DNA of 32,268 bases from Eubacteriales bacterium (GTDB lineage: Bacteria; Bacillota; Clostridia; Tissierellales; Dethiosulfatibacteraceae). The DNA lies in contig JAUYTY010000054.1 in NCBI GenBank assembly GCA_030694905.1, positions 1 through 32,268 on the forward strand, in the 5' to 3' direction. Shown one piece after another: positions 21,771 through 31,874 of the stretch; the stretch's first letter is position 1; each line of letters starts with the position of its first letter. Position numbers and translations under genes: made by a program. Below the pieces are notes generated by a model. That model did no database searches. It saw only the letters and a list, made by a program, of their open reading frames with translations, and was not told where the DNA came from.

Positions 21771-22568
21771 TCATGTCCTGGTTTTTGGAATCCTTATCTT
21801 CACTTCTATATGGTCTTCGTTCTCATTCTCTTCATATCCGGCATTGACACCTGTTTTCAAGATCTCATTGTAGGCGTGTTTGATTGTATTGACATATATC
21901 TTATAATTGATGTAATTCTTGAAAGAACGCTTTGATTCCTTTTCCTTCTTATTGTCCCGTTTTTTTATTATATCATCAATAAGCTTCTCCGTCTCTGCAA
22001 CGGTCATATTTTTCTTTAAAATCTTCCTGGCAACCCTGAGCTGCAATGGTTCATCCTTAAGTTTCAGCAGACATCTGCAATGCCTTTCAGTCAGTACCCC
22101 ATCGATTATCATATCCTTTATATCATCCTGGAGTTTTAGAAGCCTCAATTTATTGGCAATGGTAGACTGTCTCTTCCCAATTCTCTCTCCAAGCTCGCTT
22201 TGGTTGATTCCAAAAACAATCATTAGATTCAAGTAGGCTTCTGCCTCTTCCAATGCATTCAAATCTTCTCTTTGAAGATTCTCTATCAGCGCAATGGCTG
22301 ATGAGTCCTTATCGACCATGTCCATCACTATAGAGGGTATCTCTTTCATTCCTGCCAGCTGTGCCGCTCTGAATCTTCTCTCACCGGCAATGATTTCATA
22401 ATGGCCGCTGTTTATCTCTCTTAGTGAAATCGGCTGAATCAGGCCATATGATTTAATGGAAGAAGAAAGTTCTTTCAACGATTTTTGATCAAAGGCCCTT
22501 CTTGGTTGATGTCGGTTAGGTGAAATCTTTTCCATGCTGATTAGCTCAACTTTTTGTAAGGGTTCCAT
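21771..22568 (-). CDS. noc: Nucleoid occlusion protein Noc (ParB family)
   Basis: 265 residues, ParB-like. N-terminal ISPNRHQPRR, GERRFRAAQLAG and NLQREDLNALEEAEAY boxes, then a helix-turn-helix (QSELGERIGKRQSTIANKLRLL). Position between rsmG and soj is the standard site of noc in Firmicutes, separating it from spo0J. It binds Noc-binding sites and prevents division over the nucleoid. The C-terminus is divergent and Lys/Glu-rich. AAGGAGA precedes ATG 22568. Confidence 0.92.
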   Translation of the reverse strand: MEPLQKVELISMEKISPNRHQPRRAFDQKSLKELSSSIKSYGLIQPISLREINSGHYEIIAGERRFRAAQLAGMKEIPSIVMDMVDKDSSAIALIENLQREDLNALEEAEAYLNLMIVFGINQSELGERIGKRQSTIANKLRLLKLQDDIKDMIIDGVLTERHCRCLLKLKDEPLQLRVARKILKKNMTVAETEKLIDDIIKKRDNKKEKESKRSFKNYINYKIYVNTIKHAYNEILKTGVNAGYEENENEDHIEVKIRIPKTRT

Positions 22569-22590
22569 TATATCTCCTTGTGTGATTTAT

Positions 22591-23301
22591 TTAGAGTGGC
22601 TTCCTGGATGGTGTGCCTGCTTTTCTGGGGTATCTTTCAGGTGTGTCGGATACTTTTTTGATCATAACAACACTTCTGCCCATATCAGTACCCGGAATCA
22701 CATATTTAATGACACTAACCACCTCTCCACCTAATAATTTAACAGCTTTCTCCCCATTTTTCAATTCATCTTCAATATTTTCTCCTTTTAAGGCAATAAA
22801 AACACCACCCATCTTGACAAAAGGAAGACAATATTCCGATAATACATTGATTGAAGCAACAGCTCTTGAAGTGGCCACATCATACTTTTGTCGAAACTCA
22901 ATACTTGTGCCAAAATCTTCAGCTCTGCCGTGTATCAATATGACATCCTTCAAACTAAGAGCGTCCACTACCGCCTGTAAAAAAGCGATTCGCTTGTTCA
23001 AACTATCAAGCAGCGTCAATCGGATGGCCTCATCCATTATCTTCATGGGGATTCCTGGAAATCCGCCGCCTGTTCCAACATCTATGAGGCTGTAGGGAGT
23101 TTTGCTTCCAATATACTGGTTGACGATTGCACTGTCAATAAAATGCTTGATATAAATGTCCCTGCTCTCTGTTATAGCTGTAATGTTTATTTTTTGGTTC
23201 CATTCCAGAATCAGTTTCTCATAATCCAGAAACTGATTGATCTGTTTTGCTGTGATTGCTATATCTGACTGTCTAAATAAAGTTTCCAATAGATTATTCA
23301 T
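22591..23301 (-). CDS. rsmG: 16S rRNA (guanine-N7) methyltransferase RsmG
   Basis: 236 residues. SAM-binding loop [12 protein letters not shown] near residue 77 and the flanking [10 protein letters not shown] segment identify GidB/RsmG, which methylates G527 of 16S rRNA. The C-terminus is basic. It overlaps the mnmG end by 8 bases and is co-transcribed with it. Confidence 0.96.
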   Translation of the reverse strand: MNNLLETLFRQSDIAITAKQINQFLDYEKLILEWNQKINITAITESRDIYIKHFIDSAIVNQYIGSKTPYSLIDVGTGGGFPGIPMKIMDEAIRLTLLDSLNKRIAFLQAVVDALSLKDVILIHGRAEDFGTSIEFRQKYDVATSRAVASINVLSEYCLPFVKMGGVFIALKGENIEDELKNGEKAVKLLGGEVVSVIKYVIPGTDMGRSVVMIKKVSDTPERYPRKAGTPSRKPL

Positions 23302-25195
23302 CTGATTCCTTCATCCTCTTTTTTTGTTCCATGTAAATCATCAAAACATTTATATCAGCAGGCGATACGCCAGATATTCTCGAGGCCTGACCTAAAGAAT
23401 CAGGGAGTATTTTTGATAGCTTCTGTCTCGCTTCAATTCTTAATCCTTTTATATCGTTGTAATCTAAATCTTCCGGTATTTTTTTGTTTTCGAGTCTTTT
23501 AAATTGCTCAATCTGCTTGAATTGCTTTGCGATGTAGCCTTCATATTTGATTTGCGTCTCAATTTGTGTGATGATGTTAATATCCAGCTCAGGACGACTA
23601 ATATCGAGGTGCTTCAACCTTTTGTAATTGAGTTCCGGTCGCCTTAGCAGTTCGTACATGGATAACGGTGATTTTAAAGGGACAGAGTCAATGCTCACCA
23701 GATATTCATTGATTTCAGGCTTCGGTGTGATCATGGTACCTTTCAATCTGAGTATTTCCTTTTCGAGATTCTCCTTCTTAGCCAGAAACTTTTCCAATCT
23801 GTCTTCTCCAACCAAACCTGCATCGTATCCTTTTCCGGTCAATCTCAGGTCTGCATTGTCCTGCCGAAGGACCAACCTGTACTCAGCTCGTGATGTCATC
23901 ATTCTATAGGGCTCATCTGTTCCCTTGGTCACCAGGTCATCTATCAATACACCTATGTAGGCCTCGGACCTGTCCAGAATAATCTGCTCCCTGCAATTCA
24001 GTTTCAGTACAGCATTGATTCCGGCAATCAGTCCCTGACCGGCTGCCTCCTCATACCCGGAGCTTCCATTTACCTGGCCTGCAAAATAGAGGTTTTCAAT
24101 AGTTTTGATCTCCAGAGTCCTTTTCAATTGAGTGGGATCTATACAATCATACTCAATAGCGTAAGCAGGCCTCATAATCTGACAATCCTCAAGACCCTCC
24201 ACACTCTGATACATTAACAGTTGAACCTCTTCAGGCAATGTGGTCGAAAATCCCTGGATATACATCTCTTTTGTGTCGATACCTTCTGGTTCGACAAATA
24301 TCTGATGTTTTGTCTTATCAAAAAATCTGACAACCTTATCTTCTATTGAAGGGCAGTATCTCGGACCGACGCTCTCCATATGACCGGCATACATTGGCGA
24401 CCTGGAAAGGTTCTCTCTTATGATACTGTGGGTTGATTCGTTGGTATATGTGAGATAACAAGGCACCTGGTCTATACTGACTGACTCAGTCATAAATGAG
24501 AAAGGAACTATATCCCTGTCGCCTTCCTGCAACTCCATCACCTCGAGATGAATCGAATCTCTGTGAACCCTTGCCGGTGTACCGGTCTTGAATCTTCTCA
24601 AATGTATCCCGTTGTCCTTCAATGATTGAGATAAGGCATTGGCTGGGAATAACCCTGATGGCCCACCCTCATAATTGACTTCGCCTATATATATTCTGCC
24701 TTTCAGATAAGTACCGGTGCACACTATTATGGCATCTGTTTCATAATAACCGCCAGTCCTTGTCAGAACACCCTTCGCTTTTCCACCATCAACATCTATT
24801 CTGATGGCCTCCGCCTGTTTCAAATCAAGATTCGGCTCATTCTCTATGACCTGTTTCATATTGACATGATACTGCCTCTTGTCCGCTTGTGCACGTAAGG
24901 AATGAACTGCTGGACCTTTTGAGGTATTGAGCATCTTAAACTGAATCATTGACTTATCTGTTATCAATGCCATCTGTCCACCTAAGGCATCAATCTCCCT
25001 AACCAAGTGTCCCTTTCCTGTTCCACCGATGTTTGGGTTGCAAGCCATCATGGCTATCGCATCCAGGCTCATAGTCAATATCAGTGTCTTTTTTCCCATT
25101 CTTGCAGTGGCTAGAGCAGCCTCGCAGCCTGCATGGCCAGCACCAATAACAACAACATCGTATTTACCTGCTAAAAATCTAATATCTTCTTTCAA
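23294..25195 (-). CDS. mnmG: tRNA uridine-5-carboxymethylaminomethyl modification enzyme MnmG
   Basis: FAD protein that, with MnmE, modifies the wobble uridine of certain tRNAs. About 633 residues. FAD-binding [12 protein letters not shown] near the N-terminus, [23 protein letters not shown], and the C-terminal helical MnmE/tRNA-binding part ending [14 protein letters not shown] choose TTG 25195 as start: GGAGG (25205-25201) is 5 bases upstream, and the shorter N-terminus fits the family. The alternative GTG at 25207 overlaps the mnmE stop by one base and has no ribosome site of its own. Confidence 0.95.
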   Translation of the reverse strand: MKEDIRFLAGKYDVVVIGAGHAGCEAALATARMGKKTLILTMSLDAIAMMACNPNIGGTGKGHLVREIDALGGQMALITDKSMIQFKMLNTSKGPAVHSLRAQADKRQYHVNMKQVIENEPNLDLKQAEAIRIDVDGGKAKGVLTRTGGYYETDAIIVCTGTYLKGRIYIGEVNYEGGPSGLFPANALSQSLKDNGIHLRRFKTGTPARVHRDSIHLEVMELQEGDRDIVPFSFMTESVSIDQVPCYLTYTNESTHSIIRENLSRSPMYAGHMESVGPRYCPSIEDKVVRFFDKTKHQIFVEPEGIDTKEMYIQGFSTTLPEEVQLLMYQSVEGLEDCQIMRPAYAIEYDCIDPTQLKRTLEIKTIENLYFAGQVNGSSGYEEAAGQGLIAGINAVLKLNCREQIILDRSEAYIGVLIDDLVTKGTDEPYRMMTSRAEYRLVLRQDNADLRLTGKGYDAGLVGEDRLEKFLAKKENLEKEILRLKGTMITPKPEINEYLVSIDSVPLKSPLSMYELLRRPELNYKRLKHLDISRPELDINIITQIETQIKYEGYIAKQFKQIEQFKRLENKKIPEDLDYNDIKGLRIEARQKLSKILPDSLGQASRISGVSPADINVLMIYMEQKKRMKESDE

Positions 25196-25206
25196 AATTT
25201 CCTCCA

Positions 25207-26583
25207 CTACTTGCCAATACAGAACTCTGAAAATATCTTATCCATCAAGTCCTCTTTTACTGATGCGCCGGTTATTTCTCCAAGATAAGTCAAGGTGTCC
25301 ATAATGTCAACCTCGACACACTCCAATGTCAATCCGTTTTCTACACTCGATATCACATCGCTGATGGATTGTCTAGCCTTGATCAGTAGATTCTTGTGTC
25401 TGACATTGTTTACAATTGTATCGTTATCAATGTTCAATTTTCCGCTGAGAAATTCTTTTCTAACCTTTTTCTCAATTTCCTCAAGTCCCTCGTTATTGAC
25501 TATAGAAATCCTGATCAGTTCCTTCTCCACATTTTCCAAGCTTTCAAAACATATCTTCTCAGACAGATCGGTCTTGTTCAGCAGGTAAAAGACATTTTTG
25601 CCTCTAATATGGTCAATAATCATCAGATCCTCTGCTTCCAGTTCCTTTGAGGCGTCAAAAACCATCAGAATCAGATCCGCTTCCTCTATCTTTTGCAGCG
25701 CCTTTTGAACGCCTATTTTTTCAACAATGTCCTCAGTATTTCTGATACCAGCTGTATCAATTATTTTAAGCGGTACGCCAGCCAGATTCACATACTCCTC
25801 TATTGTATCTCTGGTTGTGCCAGGAATCTCAGTAACGATAGCCCTGTTTTCGTTCAGGAGATAATTCATAAGGGATGACTTGCCAACATTAGGTTTGCCG
25901 AGTATCAAAGTCTTAAGTCCTTCCTTGTATATGATTCCAGTTTCTGAGGATTGAATCAGCTTTTCGATTTTCTGAGCTATTTCCCGGGAAATACTAAGTA
26001 TTCCGTCCATTGTCATCTCTTCTTCATCATATTCAGGGAAATCTATGTTGACTTCTATCTGGGCTATCAGATCCATCAAATTCATTCTTATAACTTCAAT
26101 CTCCCTTGATAGTCTCCCTTCCAGCTGGTACATGGACAGCTCAAAGCTATTCTTTGTTTTGGCGCTCACCAGATCCATTACAGCCTCTGCCTGAGTCAGA
26201 TCGATTCTCCCATTCAAAAAAGCCCTCTTGGTGAACTCCCCTCTTTCAGCCAGTCTGGCGCCTTGATCCAGAAGAAGCCGCAAGATTTTTTCCACAGAGA
26301 TAATACCCCCGTGACAGCTTATTTCAACGATGTCTTCTCTTGTATACGTTTCTGGAGCCTTCATGTAAACGACCAATACCTCGTCGACCAGTTTGTCGTT
26401 TTCCGGGTCGATTATCCAGCCGTAGTACATTTTTCTGAAGGTCAGGTCCGCCAATTTTTTACCATTCTTGCTTTTGAAAATCTTTGATACAATCTCGAGG
26501 GATTTGCTGCCGCTCACTCTTACAATCCCAATGCCTGCAATCCCGGGAGAGGTGGCTGCTGCTGCAATCGTACCTATATTCAT
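25207..26583 (-). CDS. mnmE: tRNA modification GTPase MnmE
   Basis: 458 residues. N-terminal folate-binding domain ([17 protein letters not shown]), helical domain, and inserted G domain with GKPNVGKSS (G1), DTAGI (G3) and NKTD (G4), then the C-terminal CIGK with the catalytic Cys. I place the start at ATG 26583 with GGGAGG (26595-26590) 6 bases upstream, rather than the longer ORF at 26604, which would begin in the jag terminator. Partner of MnmG encoded immediately downstream. Confidence 0.96.
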   Translation of the reverse strand: MNIGTIAAAATSPGIAGIGIVRVSGSKSLEIVSKIFKSKNGKKLADLTFRKMYYGWIIDPENDKLVDEVLVVYMKAPETYTREDIVEISCHGGIISVEKILRLLLDQGARLAERGEFTKRAFLNGRIDLTQAEAVMDLVSAKTKNSFELSMYQLEGRLSREIEVIRMNLMDLIAQIEVNIDFPEYDEEEMTMDGILSISREIAQKIEKLIQSSETGIIYKEGLKTLILGKPNVGKSSLMNYLLNENRAIVTEIPGTTRDTIEEYVNLAGVPLKIIDTAGIRNTEDIVEKIGVQKALQKIEEADLILMVFDASKELEAEDLMIIDHIRGKNVFYLLNKTDLSEKICFESLENVEKELIRISIVNNEGLEEIEKKVRKEFLSGKLNIDNDTIVNNVRHKNLLIKARQSISDVISSVENGLTLECVEVDIMDTLTYLGEITGASVKEDLMDKIFSEFCIGK

Positions 26584-26602
26584 TCTGTTCCTCCCAATAA
26601 TC

Positions 26603-26629
26603 AAAAAAAACCCGATATGCTACCGGGTT
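26603..26629 (-). terminator. Terminator between jag and mnmE
   Basis: Minus-strand stem AACCCG/CGGGTT (26629-26624 with 26614-26609) with an eight-T run. The mnmE ribosome site begins only 7 bases later, so mnmE relies on read-through or a promoter within jag. Confidence 0.85.
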
Positions 26630-26636
26630 CGATGTT

Positions 26637-27260
26637 TTATTTTGTTTCAATAATCACTTTTCTGTAAGGCTCTTCCCCTTCGGAGTACGTTATGATATCT
26701 TTTTCCCCTTGAAGTGCGGAGTGTATGATTCTTCTCTCATATGGATTCATGGGCTCAAGTCTGACCTTCTTGTTGTAGTATCTGCTTTTTTCTGCCATCT
26801 TATAGGCCAACCTGACAAGGGTCTCTTCTCTTTTTGTCCGGTAATCTTCAACATCAATGATTGTTCTGATATAGGTCTGCCTTTCCTTGTTGATGACAAG
26901 ACTAAGGATATACTGCATAGCATCTAGATTCTTGCCCCGCTTGCCGATGATGATTCCCTTATCCTTGTTGTTTATATTGGATACCTGAACCTTCAACACT
27001 TCACCCTCAAGCGCTATATCAAAATCACAACGGAGGTCCATTTTCTCAAGAAGTGTGGTGAGGAATTCTTTTGCCTTTTCCTTAGGACCATCCACTACTG
27101 TGAGCTTAACTTTAGCATTTTTTGACAATAATCCCAGAAAGCTTCTACTCGGTTCTTGGAGAATCTCTATCTCAACCTCATTGATATCAGCATTGAGCTC
27201 TTCCAGTCCCTCACTTACAGCTTTTTCCACCGATATACTTTCTTTTATTATAGATCTCAT
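26637..27260 (-). CDS. jag: RNA-binding protein Jag/KhpB
   Basis: 207 residues. Jag-N domain (about 1-50, SVEKAVSEGLEELN), KH domain with GKRG in IIGKRGKNLDAMQY, and C-terminal R3H domain (MNPYERRIIHSALQ). SpoIIIJ-associated protein that binds RNA and influences cell division. ATG 27260 overlaps the yidC stop in ATGA, so the two are coupled. Confidence 0.95.
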   Translation of the reverse strand: MRSIIKESISVEKAVSEGLEELNADINEVEIEILQEPSRSFLGLLSKNAKVKLTVVDGPKEKAKEFLTTLLEKMDLRCDFDIALEGEVLKVQVSNINNKDKGIIIGKRGKNLDAMQYILSLVINKERQTYIRTIIDVEDYRTKREETLVRLAYKMAEKSRYYNKKVRLEPMNPYERRIIHSALQGEKDIITYSEGEEPYRKVIIETK

Positions 27261-28036
27261 TTTGTCTTAACCTCCAATAGCCTTTTCCCGTTATGCAGCG
27301 CAAGATATTGTTGTGCAATTTGGAAAAGATTACTGACTACCCAATACAGCGTCAAACCTGCCGGGAAATTCAAAGCAAAGAAGAAAATCATAAACGGCAT
27401 CATAATCGCCATGGTATTCTGTGTTGCCGCCTGTTGCTCTCCTCCAGCAGATTGTCCGGTTGTCGTCATTTTTGTCTGGATATATGTGGTAATACCTGCC
27501 AATATAGCCAGTACCGGTAACGCCTGCCCTATTAAAGGCAATGATGTTCCCAGATTGATACCATTTATGACCCCTGCGGATACCTCGGCATTGGCAGCAA
27601 ATCCCAAATCCTTAATCCATATGAAGCTTTTGTTAATCGCATCATATGCGGCTTGGTTGCCACTGAACACATAGGTTACAGGTTCTCTCAAAACATAGAA
27701 GAAACCAATCAAGAATGGAAACTGAATCAGCAAAGGCAAGCATCCGCCCATAGGGTTGACATTATTCTCTTTATAAAGCTCCATGGTTTTTCTATTCAAT
27801 GTTTCTGAATCATTCTTATATTTTACTTTTAGCTGTGCCAATTGTGGATTCAATTCCTGCATTTTCTTCATTGAATCTGTTTGTTTTTTTGTCAACGGGA
27901 ATAAAACGAGCTTCAATAATATTGATGCGACGATGATTGAAAGCGCATAAGCTGATATGATGGGATTGTCCAGTACGGACAGCAAGTCATAAATGATTTT
28001 GACAATGAATCCCAAGGGTTTTGCGATAATTTGCAT
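27257..28036 (-). CDS. yidC: Membrane protein insertase YidC/SpoIIIJ
   Basis: 259 residues, Gram-positive type. Five hydrophobic segments (first near residue 15-35), the conserved Arg-containing hydrophilic groove, and YKENNVNPMGGCLPLLIQFP, a hallmark of the family. I place the start at ATG 28036 with GGAGG 8 bases upstream, not the TTG at 28051. No lipobox is apparent at the N-terminus. It inserts membrane proteins with or without Sec. Confidence 0.96.
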   Translation of the reverse strand: MQIIAKPLGFIVKIIYDLLSVLDNPIISAYALSIIVASILLKLVLFPLTKKQTDSMKKMQELNPQLAQLKVKYKNDSETLNRKTMELYKENNVNPMGGCLPLLIQFPFLIGFFYVLREPVTYVFSGNQAAYDAINKSFIWIKDLGFAANAEVSAGVINGINLGTSLPLIGQALPVLAILAGITTYIQTKMTTTGQSAGGEQQAATQNTMAIMMPFMIFFFALNFPAGLTLYWVVSNLFQIAQQYLALHNGKRLLEVKTK

Positions 28037-28052
28037 TGATTTAACCTCCAAG

Positions 28053-28262
28053 TTATATTAAAGGGTCATATCCTCCAGGATTAAAAGGGTGACATCTGAG
28101 TATTCTTTTGACACTCAGAACAATTCCTTTCGGCAACCCATATTTTTCGAGAGCTTCCAGTGAGTATTGCGAGCATGTAGGATAAAACCTACAGGTACTT
28201 CTTCCGTTCCTTTTAGAATAGCTTTGATAGATCCTGATCAAACCTATTAGCATTCTTTTCAA
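28053..28262 (-). CDS. yidD: Membrane protein insertion efficiency factor YidD
   Basis: 69 residues. YidD signature [19 protein letters not shown] and the C-terminal [11 protein letters not shown] are clear. I place the start at TTG 28262, which overlaps the rnpA stop (TTGA) and has AAGGA 6 bases upstream. An ATG at 28253 would also fit the family. It lies 16 bases before yidC. Confidence 0.92.
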   Translation of the reverse strand: MKRMLIGLIRIYQSYSKRNGRSTCRFYPTCSQYSLEALEKYGLPKGIVLSVKRILRCHPFNPGGYDPLI

Positions 28263-28606
28263 TTCGATTCCTTCTTCCAAACCTTTGATTTTTTAAGCAG
28301 TCTCAAGTAAGATTCTTCCAACTGGGAAAAGTCCGCATCCTTGCCATTCAATCGACACATAATGATTATATCGTAACCGGATAATACAAAATCAAAATGC
28401 TTTCTGATGATTTCTCTCAATCTTCTTCTTATTTTATTTCTGTCAACGGCTTTTTTCATTTTTTTAGCAGTCGTTATTCCAAATTTTTTTCCGTTATCAG
28501 GTCTCTTTTTTATAAACAATACCAAATGATGGTCTGAGTAGGATTTCCCCTTTGAATAAACCACTCTAAAGTCAGAGTTTTTTCTTATTCTGTTTTCTTT
28601 TTCCAT
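28259..28606 (-). CDS. rnpA: Ribonuclease P protein component
   Basis: 115 residues, very basic. The RNR motif region [16 protein letters not shown], the N-terminal [17 protein letters not shown], and [15 protein letters not shown] are typical. It assists the RNase P RNA in tRNA 5' processing. ATG 28606 has an AGGAT element upstream. It follows rpmH, as usual near the origin. Confidence 0.96.
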   Translation of the reverse strand: MEKENRIRKNSDFRVVYSKGKSYSDHHLVLFIKKRPDNGKKFGITTAKKMKKAVDRNKIRRRLREIIRKHFDFVLSGYDIIIMCRLNGKDADFSQLEESYLRLLKKSKVWKKESN

Positions 28607-28637
28607 TTATTAACATCCTAACTGATTACAATGGAAC

Positions 28638-28663
28638 AAAAAGGCCTTATTAGATTAGGCCTT
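28638..28663 (-). terminator. Terminator/attenuator between rpmH and rnpA
   Basis: Minus-strand stem AAGGCCT/AGGCCTT (28663-28657 with 28647-28641), then T's. It overlaps the rpmH stop codon. Confidence 0.8.
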
Positions 28664-28796
28664 ACGCTGACAGTCTTTTTCTTCCTTTTTCTCTTCTTCT
28701 TCTCAGGATATTTCTCCCTGCGGTTGTTCTCATTCTTTTTCTGAAACCGTGCTCTTTACTTCTTTGTCTTACTTTTGGCTGATAAGTTCTTTTCAA
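28662..28796 (-). CDS. rpmH: Ribosomal protein L34
   Basis: 44 residues read directly from the minus strand, beginning [17 protein letters not shown] after a TTG start and ending RKRLSA. L34 is fully conserved here, with Arg/Lys throughout. AGGAGG is 8 bases before the TTG (28796-28794). Sits between oriC and rnpA, as in most bacteria. Rare TTG start in a highly expressed gene. Confidence 0.96.
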   Translation of the reverse strand: MKRTYQPKVRQRSKEHGFRKRMRTTAGRNILRRRREKGRKRLSA

Positions 28797-28863
28797 CGCA
28801 AACACCTCCTTGATAGGGTTTTATCTATTTCAAAAAATAGTTCTCCAATATAGTCTACATTAG

Positions 28864-28892
28864 ATTATATTAATATCGTCTATAGATGTCAA
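28864..28892 (-). promoter_or_regulatory. Consensus promoter of rpmH-rnpA cluster
   Basis: Minus strand TTGACA (28892-28887), 17-base spacer, TATAAT (28869-28864): perfect consensus, about 68 bases before the rpmH start. Confidence 0.88.
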
Positions 28893-28924
28893 GAAATTAT
28901 TAGAAGGGCTATTTTTCAATTTTA

Positions 28925-28950
28925 ATTGACCACAATATGTTGTGGTCAAT
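28925..28950 (-). terminator. Perfect hairpin downstream of the nitronate monooxygenase-family gene
   Basis: 11-bp perfect stem, arms ATTGACCACAA and TTGTGGTCAAT, loop TATG. It lies 30 bases after the stop codon on the minus strand. The T-run is poor (TAAAATTG), so it may be a weak terminator or a protein site ahead of the rpmH promoter. Confidence 0.5.
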
Positions 28951-28980
28951 CATTTTTGATACTACTATATAGTACGAAAA

Positions 28981-30033
28981 TCAATGAAATTCTTTAAAAA
29001 TATTTTTTACGGTATCTATTTTATTGATTTTGTAGCCATTGCTGCCTGTAAATATGAGTCCGTTGTCCACATCGCCTTTTACAGCGCTGATTAGGGCATC
29101 TGCTATGCAATACTCATTTTTTCCCGGATAGCAATCCTTCAGACAAGCTGAGCATTTTTGGGAGCTTACAGCCAAACCATTCTTGACATCTGTCAGAAAT
29201 TTGTTTTTAAATGCCCTTGCAGGCAATCCGACAGGACTGATGATGATTTCAATGTCCTCTTTCTTCATATCGAGAAAAACTTGTTTGTACGCCATTGAAG
29301 CATCGCACTCTTCTGTTCCTATAAATCTGGTAGCCATTTGCACAGCGTCAGCTCCAAGACCAATCACATCTTCGGCGTCTTTTCTATCAAATATTCCGCC
29401 TCCGGCTATGACAGGAATCTTCATTCCATACTTGCTCTCGAATTTGTCCAGGATGGTTTTTACCTCTTCAATTGTTTGCTTGAATGAAAATGAATGGTCT
29501 TTGATTTCGCTCTCCTTGAAACCCAGATGTCCTCCCGCTTCAACACCTTCTATAACCACAGCGTCCGCTGTTTTTGAATACTTCATGTCCCATTTTCTTA
29601 GAATAAGGTTCAGAGCCCTGCCTGATGAGACAATTGGTATAATCTTGGTTTTAGAGTCCTTGACATATTGTGGCAATTCTAACGGCAGACCCGCTCCCGA
29701 AACAATAATATCGATTCCTTCATCCACTGCCGCCTTGACATAATCCCCATACCGGTTCATGACTGTCATGAAATTTATGCCTATGATCCCTTTAGGGCTG
29801 ATTTCCCTTGCCATACCGATGTGTTTTTTCAAAGCCCTTATGTTTGCCTTGAAAGTATTGTTGGGGAAATCCGGTTCGTCATATCCTATATGGATTCCGG
29901 ACATCATGCCAACACCACCTTCATTCGCTACAGCTGACGCCAATCTATATCGTGTGACACCAATTCCCATTCCGCCTAGAACCACTGGGATTTTAGCATG
30001 TAGCTCGCCTATTCTCAATTCTGGTAATTTCAT
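28981..30033 (-). CDS. Nitronate monooxygenase / 2-nitropropane dioxygenase-family flavoprotein
   Basis: 350 residues, FMN-dependent TIM-barrel family that includes nitronate monooxygenase and FabK. Visible: PVVLGGMGIGV near the N-terminus, GVEAGGHLG with the catalytic-type His169, AGGGIFD (210-216), and GADAVQMATRFIGTEE (227-242). An unusual C-terminal extension carries C294, C297, C301 and C309 (C-x2-C-x3-C-x7-C), which may bind an Fe-S cluster or zinc. GAGGAG ribosome site upstream. Divergent from dnaA across oriC. Substrate unknown; an enoyl-ACP reductase role cannot be excluded, but no fatty-acid genes are nearby. Confidence 0.87.
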   Translation of the reverse strand: MKLPELRIGELHAKIPVVLGGMGIGVTRYRLASAVANEGGVGMMSGIHIGYDEPDFPNNTFKANIRALKKHIGMAREISPKGIIGINFMTVMNRYGDYVKAAVDEGIDIIVSGAGLPLELPQYVKDSKTKIIPIVSSGRALNLILRKWDMKYSKTADAVVIEGVEAGGHLGFKESEIKDHSFSFKQTIEEVKTILDKFESKYGMKIPVIAGGGIFDRKDAEDVIGLGADAVQMATRFIGTEECDASMAYKQVFLDMKKEDIEIIISPVGLPARAFKNKFLTDVKNGLAVSSQKCSACLKDCYPGKNEYCIADALISAVKGDVDNGLIFTGSNGYKINKIDTVKNIFKEFH

Positions 30034-30321
30034 GGAATTCTCCTCGCTAAAAATTCATTTATAGATGGTAGTACTATATTATATTTTAATATAACATGCA
30101 AATAAATTTTCAATACTAATTGATATTGTGGATAAAATTTGTTAAACTAATGCTAGCTGTGGATAACTTTTTTTATTAACATTCTATAAACATCAGAGAT
30201 AAGTTTTTTTTATTTTATCATATTTTAACACTTTCAGTCTATTTAACTTTTTCAACACCCTGTGAATTGTCAACGGTTATCATATGCTTATCAACATTTT
30301 ATTTAATATGTGGAGGTTTCT
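30034..30321. other. oriC upstream part (DnaA-box region) and dnaA leader
   Basis: AT-rich, 288 bases. Two perfect reverse DnaA boxes TGTGGATAA (30127-30135, 30158-30166) and a one-mismatch forward box TTATCAACA (30288-30296). A minus-strand TATAAT (30083-30078) may serve the flavoprotein gene; no clear -35 accompanies it. GGAGG (30312-30316) is the dnaA ribosome site. Confidence 0.75.
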
Positions 30322-31659
30322 ATGAACAACATAACGCAATTGTGGGACGAGGTTCTCGCTATCATCAAAGAAGATATGAATGAAGTCAGTTACAATACCT
30401 GGTTAAAACCAATAAAACCACTTCATATTAATGATAATGTAATTTATCTTCAGGCACCGGAAGACTTTTTAAGGGATATGCTGGTTAAGCGTTATAATAA
30501 TTTGCTGACCAACGCATTCACTTATGTATTGAACGATAACGAAATATCCATTAAGATTCTGACCCCGGGTGAAGAGATTGATGAGCAAAAGATGATTGAG
30601 AAGAGAGATAAAAGCTTCATCTATCAGAACGGAAACAGTATCAAATCCTTCCTTAATCCCAAGTACAAGTTTGATTCCTTTATAGTGGGAAACAGCAACA
30701 GATTTGCCCATGCCGCTTCTTTGGCTGTGGCTGAAGCACCGGCAACAGCTTATAATCCACTGTTTCTTTATGGTGGTGTAGGGCTTGGTAAAACCCATCT
30801 GATGCATGCTATCGGACATTATATCATGTCAAACAACAAGGACTCTAAAATCCTGTACGTCACGTCTGAAAAATTCACCAATGATCTTATAAACTCCATA
30901 AAAGATGACAAAAATGAAGAATTCAGAAACAAATACAGAAAAATTGATGTATTGCTGGTGGACGACATACAGTTTATAGCTGGTAAAGAAAGGACTCAGG
31001 AGGAATTCTTCCATACATTCAATGCCCTACATAATGACAACAAACAGATAATCATCTCCTCAGACAGACCGCCTAAGGAAATATTGACATTGGAAGACCG
31101 ATTGAGGTCAAGATTCGAAATGGGTTTGACAGCAGATGTTCAAACTCCGGATTTAGAAACAAGAATAGCAATTCTCAGAAAAAAAGCAGAGGATGAGAAG
31201 TATGATGTTTCTGATGAGATAATCGAATATATCGCCAATAATATTCAATCCAACATTCGAAAACTCGAAGGTGCATTGATCAGATTATATGCCTATTCTT
31301 CTCTTACTAATAAGGAAGTGACTATGGATCTGGCTTATGAGGCTCTGAAGCATCTCATATCCGATAAACACAAATCTATCACAATTGACCTGATAAAAAG
31401 CTCCATATCAAATTATTTCAGCATAAGTCTTGAAGATTTAAGTTCAAAGAAAAAACCAAAAAGCATATCTCACCCAAGACAGGTTGCCATGTATTTATCG
31501 AGAAAGCATACAGACAGCTCTTTGCCAAAAATTGGTGATGAATTTGGAGGAAGAGACCATTCAACAGTCATTCATGCTTTTAATAAAATCTCATCAGATT
31601 TGGAAACTGACAACGAGTTGAAAAAAGCGATTGAGGATCTTGAAGCGGAGCTTCTCTGA
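30322..31659 (+). CDS. dnaA: Chromosomal replication initiator DnaA
   Basis: 445 residues. Domain I with WLKPI near 23, variable linker, AAA+ domain with Walker A GGVGLGKT from residue 151 and Walker B VDDIQF (D214, D215), and domain IV helix-turn-helix [16 protein letters not shown]. The ATG 30322 start follows GGAGG by 5 bases; the GTG at 30310 overlaps that ribosome site. It unwinds oriC. Flanked on both sides by DnaA boxes, consistent with autoregulation. Confidence 0.98.
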   Translation: MNNITQLWDEVLAIIKEDMNEVSYNTWLKPIKPLHINDNVIYLQAPEDFLRDMLVKRYNNLLTNAFTYVLNDNEISIKILTPGEEIDEQKMIEKRDKSFIYQNGNSIKSFLNPKYKFDSFIVGNSNRFAHAASLAVAEAPATAYNPLFLYGGVGLGKTHLMHAIGHYIMSNNKDSKILYVTSEKFTNDLINSIKDDKNEEFRNKYRKIDVLLVDDIQFIAGKERTQEEFFHTFNALHNDNKQIIISSDRPPKEILTLEDRLRSRFEMGLTADVQTPDLETRIAILRKKAEDEKYDVSDEIIEYIANNIQSNIRKLEGALIRLYAYSSLTNKEVTMDLAYEALKHLISDKHKSITIDLIKSSISNYFSISLEDLSSKKKPKSISHPRQVAMYLSRKHTDSSLPKIGDEFGGRDHSTVIHAFNKISSDLETDNELKKAIEDLEAELL

Positions 31660-31874
31660 TAACATTGTTGATATCTTGCTGATAAGCTGTTTACAAAAAA
31701 GAATAGATTATTTTACTAATTTTTATCCACAATCTATAAATCCTTATAGTTATTTGATTCAGATAATACCAAGGCTTATACACAAATTAACAGTCCCTAT
31801 TACTATTACTGTTATATTTATATATATAATTAGATGTTAACAAATATTATCTTAATATAAAATGGAGGAAATTC
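31660..31874. other. oriC downstream part between dnaA and dnaN (DnaA boxes and likely unwinding element)
   Basis: Forward DnaA boxes TTATCCACA (31723-31731) and TTATACACA (31776-31784). These are followed by a trinucleotide-periodic stretch TATTACTATTACTGTTAT (31799-31816) and an AT-only run of TATATATA type (to about 31832). This matches the arrangement DnaA boxes, DnaA-trio, unwinding element seen in Bacillus. GGAGG (31864-31868) belongs to dnaN. Confidence 0.7.

Noticed and set aside
31631-31840. 69-codon plus-strand ORF after dnaA
   Set aside because: Starts inside dnaA and covers the DnaA boxes and AT-rich region; no ribosome site.
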